Positions 1 through 12,235 of a stretch of DNA of 64,000 nt are shown here, piece by piece. The stretch is from Trichoplax sp. H2. Taxonomy: Eukaryota; Placozoa; Uniplacotomia; Trichoplacea. A program made the position numbers and the translations under genes. The first letter of the stretch is position 1; every line of letters begins with the position of its first letter. Location of the stretch: positions 248,001-312,000 of the forward strand of contig NOWV01000053.1 in NCBI GenBank assembly GCA_003344405.1, read 5' to 3'. The notes below the pieces were generated by a model that saw only the letters and a program-made list of their open reading frames with translations, searched no databases and was not told where the DNA came from.

Positions 1-514
1 TTATAGTAATATAAGTTTGATACAGCAGCCTTTATTAAAGGAACCATTTATTTAAAGCAAATCATCTGTGATATAATGTAGACAATTATCATTGTACAAG
101 ATTTTAATTCCATCACAATAAATATCAAACACATTAGTAATTTATATATTCATTATAATCTTCATAACTTAATGCTAGGTTCCGTAGGAAATTACGCCTA
201 TTAATAGACTGAGATAAACTAGATACAGCTAAGGATGTTGAAATTAAGCATAAATAATACAGGATAAAACTATTGGATGGCTTGACGTTGAATGAAACTA
301 ATAGTCTAGGTTTAGAAACATGCCGTCAGCGAAGATGGTATGATGAGATTCTAGTAACCAAGGAATAATTGGCTCGGAATAAAGGCAACTAGCGCAGTCG
401 GCGATTAGCTGAGTACTAAGATCGCATTTTAATAGGGTTTCAACGGCATTAACTAATTTATTATTTACTTAGTAGAAAGTAACGGCAGTTCATTTTTATT
501 AGATACTAATAGTA

Positions 515-2285
515 ACAGTAGTATTCCGCTCTATCTAATTCTCTTGTATGAGATACATATTCATCATTTTTTAGAATCAGATAGTGAATCTATAGTAGAA
601 TGTTATAAAAAGACGATATGAGATTAAGGTAAGGGAATTGCCTAAGGCTATATTTGTCACACAGAAGAAGGTAACATAGGCTAGAATATAGACGATAGTT
701 TACGTTCTTAATGTTGTCTGTATTAGTGTAATAGTAACTAAGATTTATGATAGTAGAACTCTCAACTACTAAGTAAAAGACTCTCCCTTTCTTCTAATCT
801 TTCTATGTAATTCAAGATGTGTGACTTTTCGTAAGGATATTACCTTTACTCATCCCTTAAAAGATCGAAGCAGAGTATTTATAAGCACCGTTTAATATCT
901 TCAATTATACAGTAGTTCAAATTTGTATAACACTGTATACAAATCCTATAATATTTTAAGCTTAGTACTTCTTTCAGTGGTAACAAATCTTTCAAATCGA
1001 CTTTGCATGCAAACTTTATATATGAGTCATAGAATTCACTTGTTATTTACTAAAATCCCTAAGTATTCTTACATTCCTTCCAAATAATGGCGACGCAAAG
1101 ATGATAAATAGGAGCAAAGCTCCCGCAATTCCATTCAGACATATAATTGGGACTAATGGATTATTGTATCCTCAGGGAATTGTTGCGTAAGTAGGAGTAG
1201 AACTCTTGCAGTTCCATTTAAGCGTTCAAATGGAAATAACAAACTATTGAATCCTTAGTGAATGGCTGCCTAAATAGTAGCACAGCTCTTATAGTTCCAT
1301 TAAGGCATTTAATTAGGGGTCACAAATTATTAAATCCTTAGAGAATTGTTGCGCAGTATTTACTGGCGTATTATATATTCTGAGATATTATACTGCAGAG
1401 TAGACCTCCTCGAATAAATCTTAAAATTTGAACATATCGCTACGTTTGAAAAGCTCTTATCCTTGCAAAATAAATTTATAGCAGCAAAAGTAATATTCTG
1501 TTCTATCTAATTCTCTTGTATGAGATACATATTCATCATTTTTAGAATCAGATAGTGAATCTATAGTAGAATGTTATAAAAAGACGATATGAGATTAAGG
1601 TAAGGGAATTACCTAAGGCTATATTTGTCACACAGAAGAAGGTAACATAGGCTAGAATATAGACGATAGTTTACGTTCTTAATGTTGTCTGTATTATTGT
1701 TGATAGTAACTAAGATTTATGATAATAGAACTCTAAAATACAAAGTAAAAGACTCCCTTTCTTCTAATCTTTCTATGTAATTCAAGATGTGTGTGACTTT
1801 TCGTAAGGATATTACCTTTACTCATCCCTTAAAAGATCGAGGCAGAGTATTTATAAGTACCGTTTAATATCTTCAGTTATACAGAAGTTCAAATCTCAAT
1901 AACACTGCATACAAATCCTATAATATTTTAAGCTTAGTATTTCTTTCAGTGGTAACAAATCTTTCAAATCGACCTTGCATATGGAGTTCTAACATGAATT
2001 GTAGTGTTCATTTTGTTATTTACTGAAATCCCTAAGGGTCTTTACATCCCTTCCAAATAATGACAACACAAAGATGATAAATAGGAGCAAAGCTCCCGCA
2101 GTTTCCTTGAAGCATATTATTGAGAATAACAAATTATTAAATCTTTAGGGAATTGTCGCGCAGTTTTCGCTGACGTATTATATATTCTAAGATGCTATAT
2201 AAGAGAATAGACCTCCACGAATAAATCTTAAAATTCGAACATATCGTAACGTTTGAAGTGTCCTTATCCTTGCAAAAAAAAATTC
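515..2285. repeat. Direct tandem duplication of a ~970-base block
   Basis: Two head-to-tail copies, about 515-1490 and 1491-2285. The stretch 540-780 recurs nearly base for base at 1512-1755, and the right ends (1325-1475 and 2130-2280) also match. The copies differ by scattered substitutions, small indels and the number of an internal ~83-base sub-repeat (three in the first copy, one in the second). No open reading frame is conserved between the copies, so this is read as non-coding duplication. Confidence 0.9.
1108..1355. repeat. Three ~83-base tandem sub-repeats
   Basis: The landmark 'ggagcaaagctcccgca' near 1111 reappears in diverged form near 1193 and 1277, each followed by 'gttcca'-like sequence and then 'ttattaaatcctta..gaattgttgcg'. 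The matching position in the second large copy (about 2082-2165) holds only one unit, so the array changed copy number after or during the larger duplication. Confidence 0.8.
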
Positions 2286-2289
2286 GAAG

Positions 2290-3820
2290 GTAAAATAAAA
2301 ACTATTTACGGCTACATTAAATTTTTATGTATAAAAGCATTATGTGATGCGATTATGCCTTAGTAGATTATTTATAACTTTACTAAAAAGAATATCTATA
2401 AAATTATACAGTAATAAATGCCCCCAAACTATTCTATCCAGTCTAAAAAATTAAAATCCTCTTAGTTTATAGTCTCGAGATAGAATTTGAGAAGACTTTC
2501 TTAGATTTTTGGAATAGTAGAGTATTAATAGCAACAAGAATCTTGTGCAAGCTATCCTGTCTCAAAGTGAACTGAAGTCCAAGCTCCTATCTTTAGTTCT
2601 TAAATATATTTGTTGCAATCTATTACTGCCACAAAGTGGGCTATATTCTGGCCTGAGTCGTAAAATGAAACGCTTCTCCTCAAATAGTTAATCAATCTTG
2701 TTACTGCAATAAGACCACCGAAGTAATACCACCCCAAATTAGCAGAAAGTGAAGCATATAAACTACTTCAATTAATTGAAAATTAGGCGTGGTGTTAAAT
2801 CTGTTTTTACAAGCAAGGTGTCATTACGTTGGAGTTCTTTAATTTACTACCTGTTAAGTAATTCTATCTCTAGGCGTTCCTTAACTCACTAGTCTGAAGA
2901 GTACTTGAACGCTTACTCTGTCGTGAATTCTGTAAGAAACGGCATTATCGAAAAGTAACGTGCTTTTAATTTACAGTAGCGCCAAGCTTTAGTGTCCAAT
3001 AAAAAATACAGGAATTTTACTCAATAAATTGAGCTCTTTATTCGATTTTACCAAGCTTTCCTGATGCCAATAAAGTAAACGTGAATTATTAATATAAGAC
3101 GGCTTATCAAAATTTTTAATATTGCTCGCTAACGAAAAGTAACTTAGTCACTACTCATTCTATCCGACGTGAAAAAATTTATCATACGGTATTTAGCCAC
3201 TTTTTTCAATGATGTAATTCTATAGTTATATTAACGAGGTCTAGTATGGCTTGTACATAAATTAAAAACGCCCCAAAATCATAATAAACTATCTTGCACT
3301 TCCCTTAAGTAACTAAAAAAATTTTAGGCAATATATCATGTTAATGGACTTCTGAATTTATTGACAGTATTGACTATTCGGTAAAGACAGTTACATGTTT
3401 ATAATTCTATTCATCGAAGGAATAAGTTACAAATTAAGGATTGTATTTATAAATGAATATCATGTGATTTCTGAGTACAGAATGAGTTGACTATAATCAT
3501 CTCAAAAGGTGAATGTCAATCTGCATTGTTATCGTAAACTAATTAAATCTATCATTGTAGTTGATAAATAAATTATCTGTTGCCTTCTTGTTCTTCATGA
3601 ATAAGATGAATGTATGTTATTATCTTTGAAAATTAATGGTATATGCTAATAAAAAATTTTAGTTTTATAGCATCATAAGCTACTTTAATTATTGAAACAA
3701 GTTACGATAATGTTTTTAGTGATTCGATGAAATGTCGATATTTGAAAATCAAAAATCATTTTTAAATCTAAGGCATCCATTTAGTTACATAATAACCATG
3801 AATTAAAATGATATTACTGA
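2290..3820. other. AT-rich intergenic stretch, no feature recognised
   Basis: I find no open frame with protein-like composition and no clear repeat between the duplicated block and the small gene that starts at 3896. Confidence 0.6.
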
Positions 3821-3895
3821 AAAAAAATGTTCAAAATTACTGTCTTTAAATTAACTGAAAATCTTAAAATTTTATCTTTTTGTGACGATCCAGCC

Positions 3896-4081
3896 ATGAA
3901 AGCATACATCTCTTTGATTGCCCTTTTGTTCCTCGCTGTCATTGTGGCAGCACGCAACATTCATGAAATTTCAGATGAAGATATTGAAGAAGCAATGAAG
4001 GTATTAGAGTTTGCTGAAAATGAAAAGAATGCCGGTGATGAGGAGAATGATGAAAACGAGGCTGATTCCGATCTACCCGAC
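3896..4081 (+). CDS. Probable secreted-peptide precursor, first exon
   Basis: An ATG in good context (cagccATGa) opens a 62-codon exon. Residues 1-18 form a hydrophobic signal peptide (MKAYISLIALLFLAVIVAA) followed by a strongly acidic pro-segment rich in E, D and N. The exon ends in phase 0 at a strong donor (C|GTAAGT at 4082). An upstream in-frame ATG at 3827 would bury the signal peptide inside the protein, so 3896 is preferred. Reading on past the donor gives a frame that stops at 4187 and is probably intron. The mature peptide should lie on a short last exon. In-frame acceptors after 4222, 4237 and 4285 each give a short tail with one or two cysteines (for example ending RCLCTPAY after 4222). 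This layout suits a neuropeptide, hormone or defence-peptide precursor. I do not recognise the family, and no function is claimed. Confidence 0.5.
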
Positions 4082-4439
4082 GTAAGTGTCCATACTTATA
4101 GTGAAAACTTCGAGTTACTTTGCAATAAGCGATTAATCTACCCCTTGGACGTGTTATGTTGTATCACTCCTTGTAGCTGTAAACTTTAACAGTAAAAGTC
4201 AAATTTCATAACATTCCTAACAGTACTTAAATTACAGCAATCGATGCTTGTGTACGCCTGCGTACTGACAATAGCCTGTTTATAGCACCCTATGTCCATT
4301 AACTGTGCGTACACATTCGAAATTCAGCATGACTACTAATTTAGAAATTATATTAATCAGCTGACTTTAATTATATTATCTACAAATATATGCCGAGTGA
4401 TACTAGTATAATTTTTCAGTAAGTTAATTATATATAACC

Positions 4440-7400
4440 TATACATAACTTGCTGAAAATAATAACAATTGCGTTTATATATGTCAATCGCTTATATAAC
4501 TCCAAATACGAACTGGCAAAATACTTTACAGTCATTTCAAAATAACACAAAATCTATATGTACTCGTACTCTAACTACCGTATGTTCGTATATTAAGTGT
4601 ATTTATTATTATTATCATCGTGTACTTGTGCCATACTTGTATGTTTATATATATTACTAACTGTAAATAATTTTCTTAAACTCACATATATATCAATGGA
4701 TATAAACGCTTCCGACAAATCTAAATTGGACTAGATCGTAAGTCTATATTAACGTATTATTTTAGATTACATTTGTACAATATTAGACTGAATGGCAAAT
4801 AACTGATAAATTATTTGCCAATGTCTGTATATTTCTACATAGCATACTGAAAATAATAAGTACGTTAACAAATTTCGATTGCCTATATAACTCCAAATGT
4901 AATCTTACAAAATAGTTTACAGTCATATGAAGATAACACATAATCTGCATATACTCGTACTCTAACTACTATATTTATATTCCGTGTATTTATTATCATC
5001 GTCGTTGTATACTTGTATTGTACTTGCATGTTTAGATATTACTAAATAATTTTCTTAAACTCACATATCTATACAGTCGATTTGGAAACTTTTGGAAAAC
5101 TACAATCTAACTAGCAGGTAAGTTTTGTTATTAAAGACTATTTAGATTACATTTTTACAGTATTTGGCTGAATAAGAGATAAGTATAATCAATAGCTTGC
5201 TTACCAAAGTCTGTACTACTGTATTTATATTACGTGTGTTTCTAATTACCATCGTTGCGCATTTGTGCCGTGCTTGTGCGTTTGTGTGTCACTAAATAAT
5301 TTTCTTAAATTCATATATCTATGCAATCGATATGAACTCTTTGATAAATCCAAATCGAATTAACTAGAGGGTAAGTTTATATGACCGCTTCTTTAGATTA
5401 TATTTGTAAAGCATTTGACTAAATTATAAAAAATTGATAACTTGCTAGCTAACGTATTTATATTTCTGTATAACTTACTAGAAATAATAAGAGCTACCTA
5501 TACATATGTCAATCGCTTATATAGCTCCATATGCAAACTTACAAATTATTTTACAGTCATTTTAAAGATAATACAGAATGTGTATATATTCATTCTCTAA
5601 CTACTGCATATATATTTCGTGCATTTATCATTATCGTCGATGTGTCCTTGTACCTCACTTTTACGTTTACTTAGTACTAACTATAAGTAACTTTCTTAAA
5701 CCCACATATCTATACAATCAATACGGACTCTTTGATAAATCTAAATCGAAACAATTAGAAAGTAAGTCTACGTATATATTAACGTATTATTTAGATTACA
5801 TTTGTACAATATTTGACTGAATTACAAATAATTGATTGATAGATTATCATCGTCGTTGTACATTTGTATCGTACTTGTGCGTTCATGTATTATTAATTAT
5901 CTATAATTTTCTTAAATTCACACATCTATGTAACTGATATGGACTCTTTTGGTAAATCTAAATCGAACTCAATAGACCGTAAGTTTACATTAGGATTTTG
6001 TTTAGATTATGTTTGTACAGTATTGTATCGAATTACAAATAATCGATGGCTTGCTTGTCAATGTTTATGTTTCTATATAACTTACTGAAAATAATAACTC
6101 CGTTTATCACTTCAATCGGTAGCGTAACTGAGCATAAGAAGTAGTATATGGTTATTTTATACGTAATCCAGAATCTATATATACTCGTACTCGAACTACT
6201 ATATTTTGTATTATGTGTATTTATTGTCATCATCGTTATATACTTGTGCGTTTATATATCACTAAGTGCAAGTAATTTTTAAACTTATGTATCTATGCAA
6301 TCGATATGAACTCTTTGGCAAATCTAAACCGAAATATATAGCGCGTAAGTCTATATTACGTTCTATTTAGATTACATTTATGCAGTATGTGACTAAATTA
6401 CAAATAATCGATAGCTTGTTTTTCAATGTCTGTATGTCTACACAAACCTACTGAAAATAATAACAACTATGTTAGTACATGTTACTCGGCTACATAACTG
6501 AGCATACTAAATAGTATGTGGTTATTTTATACATGATACAGAATCTGTATATATTTGTACTCTAACTACGGTATTTACGTTATGCGTATTTATTGTCATC
6601 ATCGTTGTGTACTTATGTGTTTATGGATTACTAACTATAAAAATTTTCTTAAACTCATATATCTATGCAATCGATGTGAACTCTTTGGTAAATCTAAATC
6701 GAAATATATAGCATGTAAGTCTACGTTATCGCTCTATTTAGATTATGTTTGTGCAGTGTTTGACTAAATTACAAATAATCGATAGTTTGCTTTTCAATGT
6801 CTGTATTTTACACAAACTTACTGAAAATAGTAATAGCTGCGGTAGTATATATCACTCGGTTACATAACTGAGTATACGAAATAATATGTGGTTACTTTAT
6901 ACATAATACAGAATCTGTATATACTCGTACTCTAACTACTGCATATATTATCATTGTTGTGTGCCTATACCGCACTTGTGCATTTATGTATTACTAACTG
7001 TAACAATTTTCTTAAACTCATATATCTATGCAATCGATATGAACTGGCAAATCTAAATCAAAATATATAGCGTGTAAGTCTACATTAACGCTTTATTTAG
7101 ATTAAGTTCGTGCAGTATTTGACTAAATTACAAATAGTCGATAGCTTGCTTGTCAATGCCTATATCTACACAGCTTACTAAAAATAATAACAACCGCGTT
7201 AGAACATGTAACTCGATTACATAACTGAGCTTACGAAATAGTATGTGATTATTTTATACAAACTACATAATCTGAAAATGCTCTTACTCTAACTACTGTA
7301 TTATCATCGTTGTGCGCTTTTATCGTACTTGTGAGTTTACGTATTACTAACTGTAAATAATTTTCTTAAACTCACATATATGTTAATGGATATGAATTTT

Positions 7401-7800
7401 TTTGACAAATCTAAATCGAACTCAATAGACCGTAAGTTTAAATTAACATATTATTTAGATTATGTTTGTAGAGTATTTGACTGAATAACAAATAATTGAT
7501 AAATTATTTGCCAATATTTGTATATTTCTATATAAATTACTGAAAATATAACAACTGCGTTTATACATGTCAATCACTTATTTAACGCCTCATATAATCT
7601 TATATAATAGTTTACAGACATTTGAAGATCGTACTTATGCGTTTATGTATCACTAACTATATGTAATTTTCTTAAACTCACACATCTATGCAATCGATTG
7701 GACTTTTTTAACAAAATCTAAATTGAACTTAATAGAGCGTAAGTCTATATTAGCGTTATATTTAGATTGCATTTGTACAGTATTTGAGTGAATTACATAT
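4440..7800. repeat. Satellite of ten ~370-base units
   Basis: The landmark 'ctta(c/g)tgaaaataataa' recurs near 4451, 4845, 5469, 6081, 6448, 6818, 7174 and 7537, giving unit lengths of about 356-394. Two longer intervals (4845-5469 and 5469-6081) each hold an extra truncated unit. Every unit carries the same order of blocks: an ATG-containing 'caatcgatatgaactctttgg', a GTAAGT word, then 'ttatttagattacatttgtacag'. Short open frames inside (4469-4660, 5578-5820, 6555-6767) are not aligned between units and look like chance. Confidence 0.92.
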
Positions 7801-9214
7801 ATATAGATCAGTAGGGCAAAGATTTGCTATGAACATAGCGTTTACGCTCAATAAATAGGCATTTTATCCATTTAAGTCTAATCTAAACCTAAATACCAGC
7901 AAATTTAGTGTAGTTTTAGTTTAGTTAACATAGCATTTACGGCCTATAGAAGCATTAAGTTGTAACAATTATATCAGTATATAAAAGATAGTATCACATT
8001 GCGCTACAAATGTAAAGCATCCTAGCTAGACGCTATAACTTTGATAGCTGAAGAATGTTCCTATTTCGTTTTCACTATGGTAGTTTAATAGCCTCGCTGC
8101 TACTACACTAAGACAATACTAGGCTGCTATAATCATTAAAAACGCTTTATATTGCTAACATTAATTATCATTGTTGCTTTATATAGGAAAAAACATCAAA
8201 TCTAATGACTTCAAGCCAAAAGTAAAAACAGTAAAAGTGGTCGATAAGAGCAGATTGTAAAAGTATATGTTACAGCAAGCTATTAGTTGATAGTTATAGT
8301 GCTAAAATTTAACTTACATCTAGACATTAAACGATGAATTAGCGAATAATTGGATACTGAAAACGGTTTCTGATATCTTTCAAATTTTAAGCAAGCTTCT
8401 TTTGTCATATCGATTCACTTCAATTAATTTAGGAAACGATGGTATAAACTAACTACTCATATACTCGTATAACACGATTAGAGGGTAATTTTTCAATACT
8501 ATCAAACCTACCTTGCATTTGTAATTAATTTAAAGCTGATCGTGCATTTTAGGCCTAAACATTAAGTGTTACGAATAAATTAAAATAAAACATTTCCAAG
8601 CGGTACTTATCAATACGTTGTCTTTCTTTATCAGCTAATTTCTGCTATTAGCTTAAAATTTTAAACCATGTGTCGACCTTGATGACACAGTAATTTTAAT
8701 ACTAGTGTCACTTAAGAGGAATACGTCTCAAAAATCATCCAAATTCAGTTTTACTCTTTAAAATTCATGTTATCACTGTTACTAGCAGAAATTTGCTTAT
8801 GATCGAAGTTTTATCGCACTAATTATACTTGGTACTTTGCTTTCTAATCAAATTTCACGTGACTGGTGTAGTACGGTATTTTTATATGTCAAATTTCGAT
8901 TACTAGTAGCGTATATGACTAATGAACCAATTTATATTTTAAATGAAGTAGTACTCATAGCTTAAAAAAGATCATATTCAGTTAGTTTGACAAAGATATT
9001 TACTATGTAGATCGTACAGTAACTGCAAATTTACAAAACCATTCTATAGTAATACAAAAAACATCTAAATTGTATACAGTGGTACCTATCCGGCATTTCC
9101 TAAAGCCATTTACCTGATGTAACTTACAAAATTAAGGCAAAATTATACCATTGATTTTGTAATGCCCGTTTACAGCAATGCAATAAATAAAAATGGAACG
9201 TTAATTATTACTGT
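7801..9214. other. AT-rich intergenic stretch, no feature recognised
   Basis: Between the satellite and the ankyrin-type pseudogene I see no long open frame, no tandem repeat and no RNA gene. Confidence 0.55.
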
Positions 9215-11027
9215 ATGCCCAATACTGCATACGTACTTGCCTACTGCAAATACTTGATAGAAAAAGGATATAAAACAATAAAATTTTCATCATATGATGA
9301 TGCATATAGTCCTAAGCGACAAGAACACTTATGATGTTACTTAAGTTTAATAGCCAAACATGCTTATAAAATTTGGACTAATAGACTATGCCTGAAAGGA
9401 GCTAGTGTTGGAGGCACCCACTTCTTAGTTGTTATGCCCGAACCACACTCTGTGCCTCGACATCGCTTCGGTCCAAATCACTATAATTTCGTCTTTCCAT
9501 TATATTTTCCTGCATATGAAAATAATCATACCATGATTAAGAACCTTATTCAATTATGAATTCCTTATCAACGGCCAAATCCACATTATATATCGGTAGC
9601 CAAATTTTAGCTCTGATATCTTTAAAAGAGAAGACGAACCTTGGTCAAACCGAAATCCTATCATTTGTAAGGTGCTAACATACATCCTTTCTAATCTTCG
9701 CTTATTGCACGCATTTTTAGCTTTCTTGACTTTATATCAAATTCATCGGGCTGCGATCTCCAAAACTTTAGATGAATTCACTAGATTTATTAAAGGCGGT
9801 AGAAATTTTTCGTACCGATTTGGATTCTAAGGACGATTATGATATGACATCCCTAATTTATTGCATAATATTAGGTCGGGAAGATATTACTGTACTTGCT
9901 CGCTGTATGGATTAAGGAAAGGACTTCATGTGGTTGGTTTAGCTCATGTCTTAGCAACTGCATTAAGTAACACTACATTAAAGGTATTAAAAGTTATGCA
10001 AAAACAGGATTACTCATTCTATAAAGCTATTGTATCTGAAATATTTAAAAGTGGAAGTACCTTTACCACTAAAAGCAAGAAAGACGTACTAAAATTGATT
10101 TCAACTGAATTAATTGAAGAAGGCGTATTTCATGCAGCTTGTTTGGGTGCAATCTCGTTTCCAAACAGTCATACTATTGATCTGTTGATATCAGATTTTC
10201 CAATACTATTAAAACCATGCATAAATTTCGATCTACGGTATCCAACATTTCCTACCGATAATTGCACTTGCTAGAAAGCAAGTCATTACTAATCATAACG
10301 CAGATCTAGTTTTAGATGCATGCAATCATATGGATATAATTATGATTGTACTCGACAATTGATTATAGAAAGTGTTTAATTATCTTCGAAAGGACACATC
10401 TTTTCTTAATAATATACGGTTTAGATGCCTTACTTTATTTAATACGGAATTTTTGAAAACTGGGATACTTATAAAGAGTTTCATCAACATCTATTACAAT
10501 TAAGTAAATGAGTTCGATGCTGATATTATTGTTAAAATGTCACAACCTTATAAACTTGCAAAAGCATTTTCAGATCTACCAATGTTGCTAGCCCCAATGT
10601 AACTATCGGCAAAGTTATCATTGCAATGATGACGATGATTATGGTTTCAGAACACGAAAACTTTTCCTTTACTAATTAGCTTTTACAGAAACGACATGAT
10701 GAAATAATTTATGCACTGCTACAAAATCTAATAGACCTTCTTAGAGACGATAATACTATCAATAGTTGTCATGGGTTTGAACCATTTAGTCAAGAAATTC
10801 TATTACACGCTGTAGCTCGTTTGGCGAACCCATCTTGGGTAAAATTATTATTGCAAGCAGGTGCAGACCGGCAAATTGAAGATCTTGAGGGAAATAAAGC
10901 AATCCAATGTATCAATCTATCATTCTTTGCCGAAAGAAAAAAAGTAATGGCTCCAAGAATGCTCATATTTATTGACAAGTTATCAATCATGTCCGCTGCG
11001 ATCAACGTCAACGATTGCAACCACTAA
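9215..11027 (+). pseudogene. Decayed ankyrin-repeat protein gene
   Basis: Protein-like sequence on one strand is broken across frames. It starts with an ATG at 9215 (MPNTAYVLAYCKYLIEKG) and meets in-frame stops at 9332 and 9557, with 'KGASVGGTHFLVVMPEP' between them. The frame then shifts to 9772-9912 and again to about 9916-10274. After poor sequence it resumes as an open stretch of about 10678-11024. That last piece carries a good ankyrin helix-loop match (HAVARLANPSWVKLLLQAG, then ADRQIEDLEGNKA), and the 9335-9556 piece also has an ankyrin-like GAS turn. The 9772 and 9916 frames abut with no plausible intron, which argues for frameshift rather than splicing. The 3' piece follows 'ttttacag' and could still serve as an exon. 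I favour a dead copy of a multi-repeat ankyrin gene. Confidence 0.6.
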
Positions 11028-11690
11028 ACAGTAACCCAGTAGTAGTGGATCTTAAGTAAATTATTATTACAACTAATGGGCCGGTTATCCGTTGCAAAAC
11101 TAAACGGCATATTTTGATTGACTGAGATAAATAAGTTATCTGTATAAAATGATTTACGATGATATCGATAATAATCAATCTCATGAGTGCTATAGATATG
11201 CAGCAATCCACGAATAATTTTTCTAAGCTTAGAAATGATCATTCTTTTGTGTTGTTTCAATATTATGCGGAAAACTATGTATCATGCCTATGCACCTATA
11301 TGAGCAAATAAAACAGAAATAGACCTCAATGTTACCAGATTGCAACTCTTAAATTGATTGAATGGATATTTCTATAGTCTGCACCAAACCATGGTAATTG
11401 AGATTCAACTAGCAAAAATGTCATCAGATCTAAATTATGCAAAATTTATAATACTTTCACTCTTACAACTTCAAAAAATATCTTTAGTTCCTGTCATATT
11501 TTAATATAGTACGCAATGCCACATTTAATAATAATGTTGTATTACGTTGAAACTAATCTAAGGATTTACAGTCAACATCGAAATTTATCTGATATGAAGA
11601 ATGCTTACTATGTACAACTTACAAGTTACGGCGTCATGCCTTTACTATTTTTAAATAAGACATTTTATCACATTGTTCTATCATTAAATC
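11028..11690. other. Intergenic, no feature recognised
   Basis: There are short open frames on both strands (11008-11260 on the minus strand, 11516-11707 on the plus strand). None has a recognisable motif or plausible gene structure. Confidence 0.5.
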
Positions 11691-12235
11691 CGTCTACAAA
11701 GTTATAATCTACGATAGCACTACATTATATCGCCATACTATTATTAAATAAGCTGTAAAATCAGATTACGATGATAGGCAAGAGTACATTATCTCCATGC
11801 TACCATTAAATCTATCTTTAAAGTTATAATCTGCGGTAATATTTTATAGACGTACTATTGTTGTTAAATAAATAAAGCAGCAAAATCAAAAATTATAATA
11901 GAAAAATGTACTTTATAGCCATGCTTCCGTTCAATTCGTCCAATGAAGTTATAATCGGTGGTAGTTCTTTATCGTCTTATTATTACATTATTAAAATGAA
12001 GCTGTGAAATCAGAAGTTGCGATAGACAAAAATACTTTATCGCCATGCTATCGTTCAAGAGTACTTCGTAATTAAAATCGACAGTAAGGATAACAAGGGC
12101 ACTTTACCATCATGCTGTCCTCAAGCAGGACTGCAAAATTAGAACGACAGAGTACTTTCTCGCCATGATATCAATAAACAAAATGGCGAATTTAGAATCT
12201 ACTATTGACAAAAGCACTTTATCATCATCCAGGAT
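11690..12235. repeat. Degenerate tandem repeat, ~125-base unit
   Basis: 'aagttataatc(t/g)..ggta' occurs near 11699, 11819 and 11946. The companion block '(g)ctg(t/c)(a/g)aaatcaga..aaagta(c)tttatcgccatgct' occurs near 11752, 11877, 12001, 12130 and 12180. This gives about five diverged units of 50-127 bases. Confidence 0.8.
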
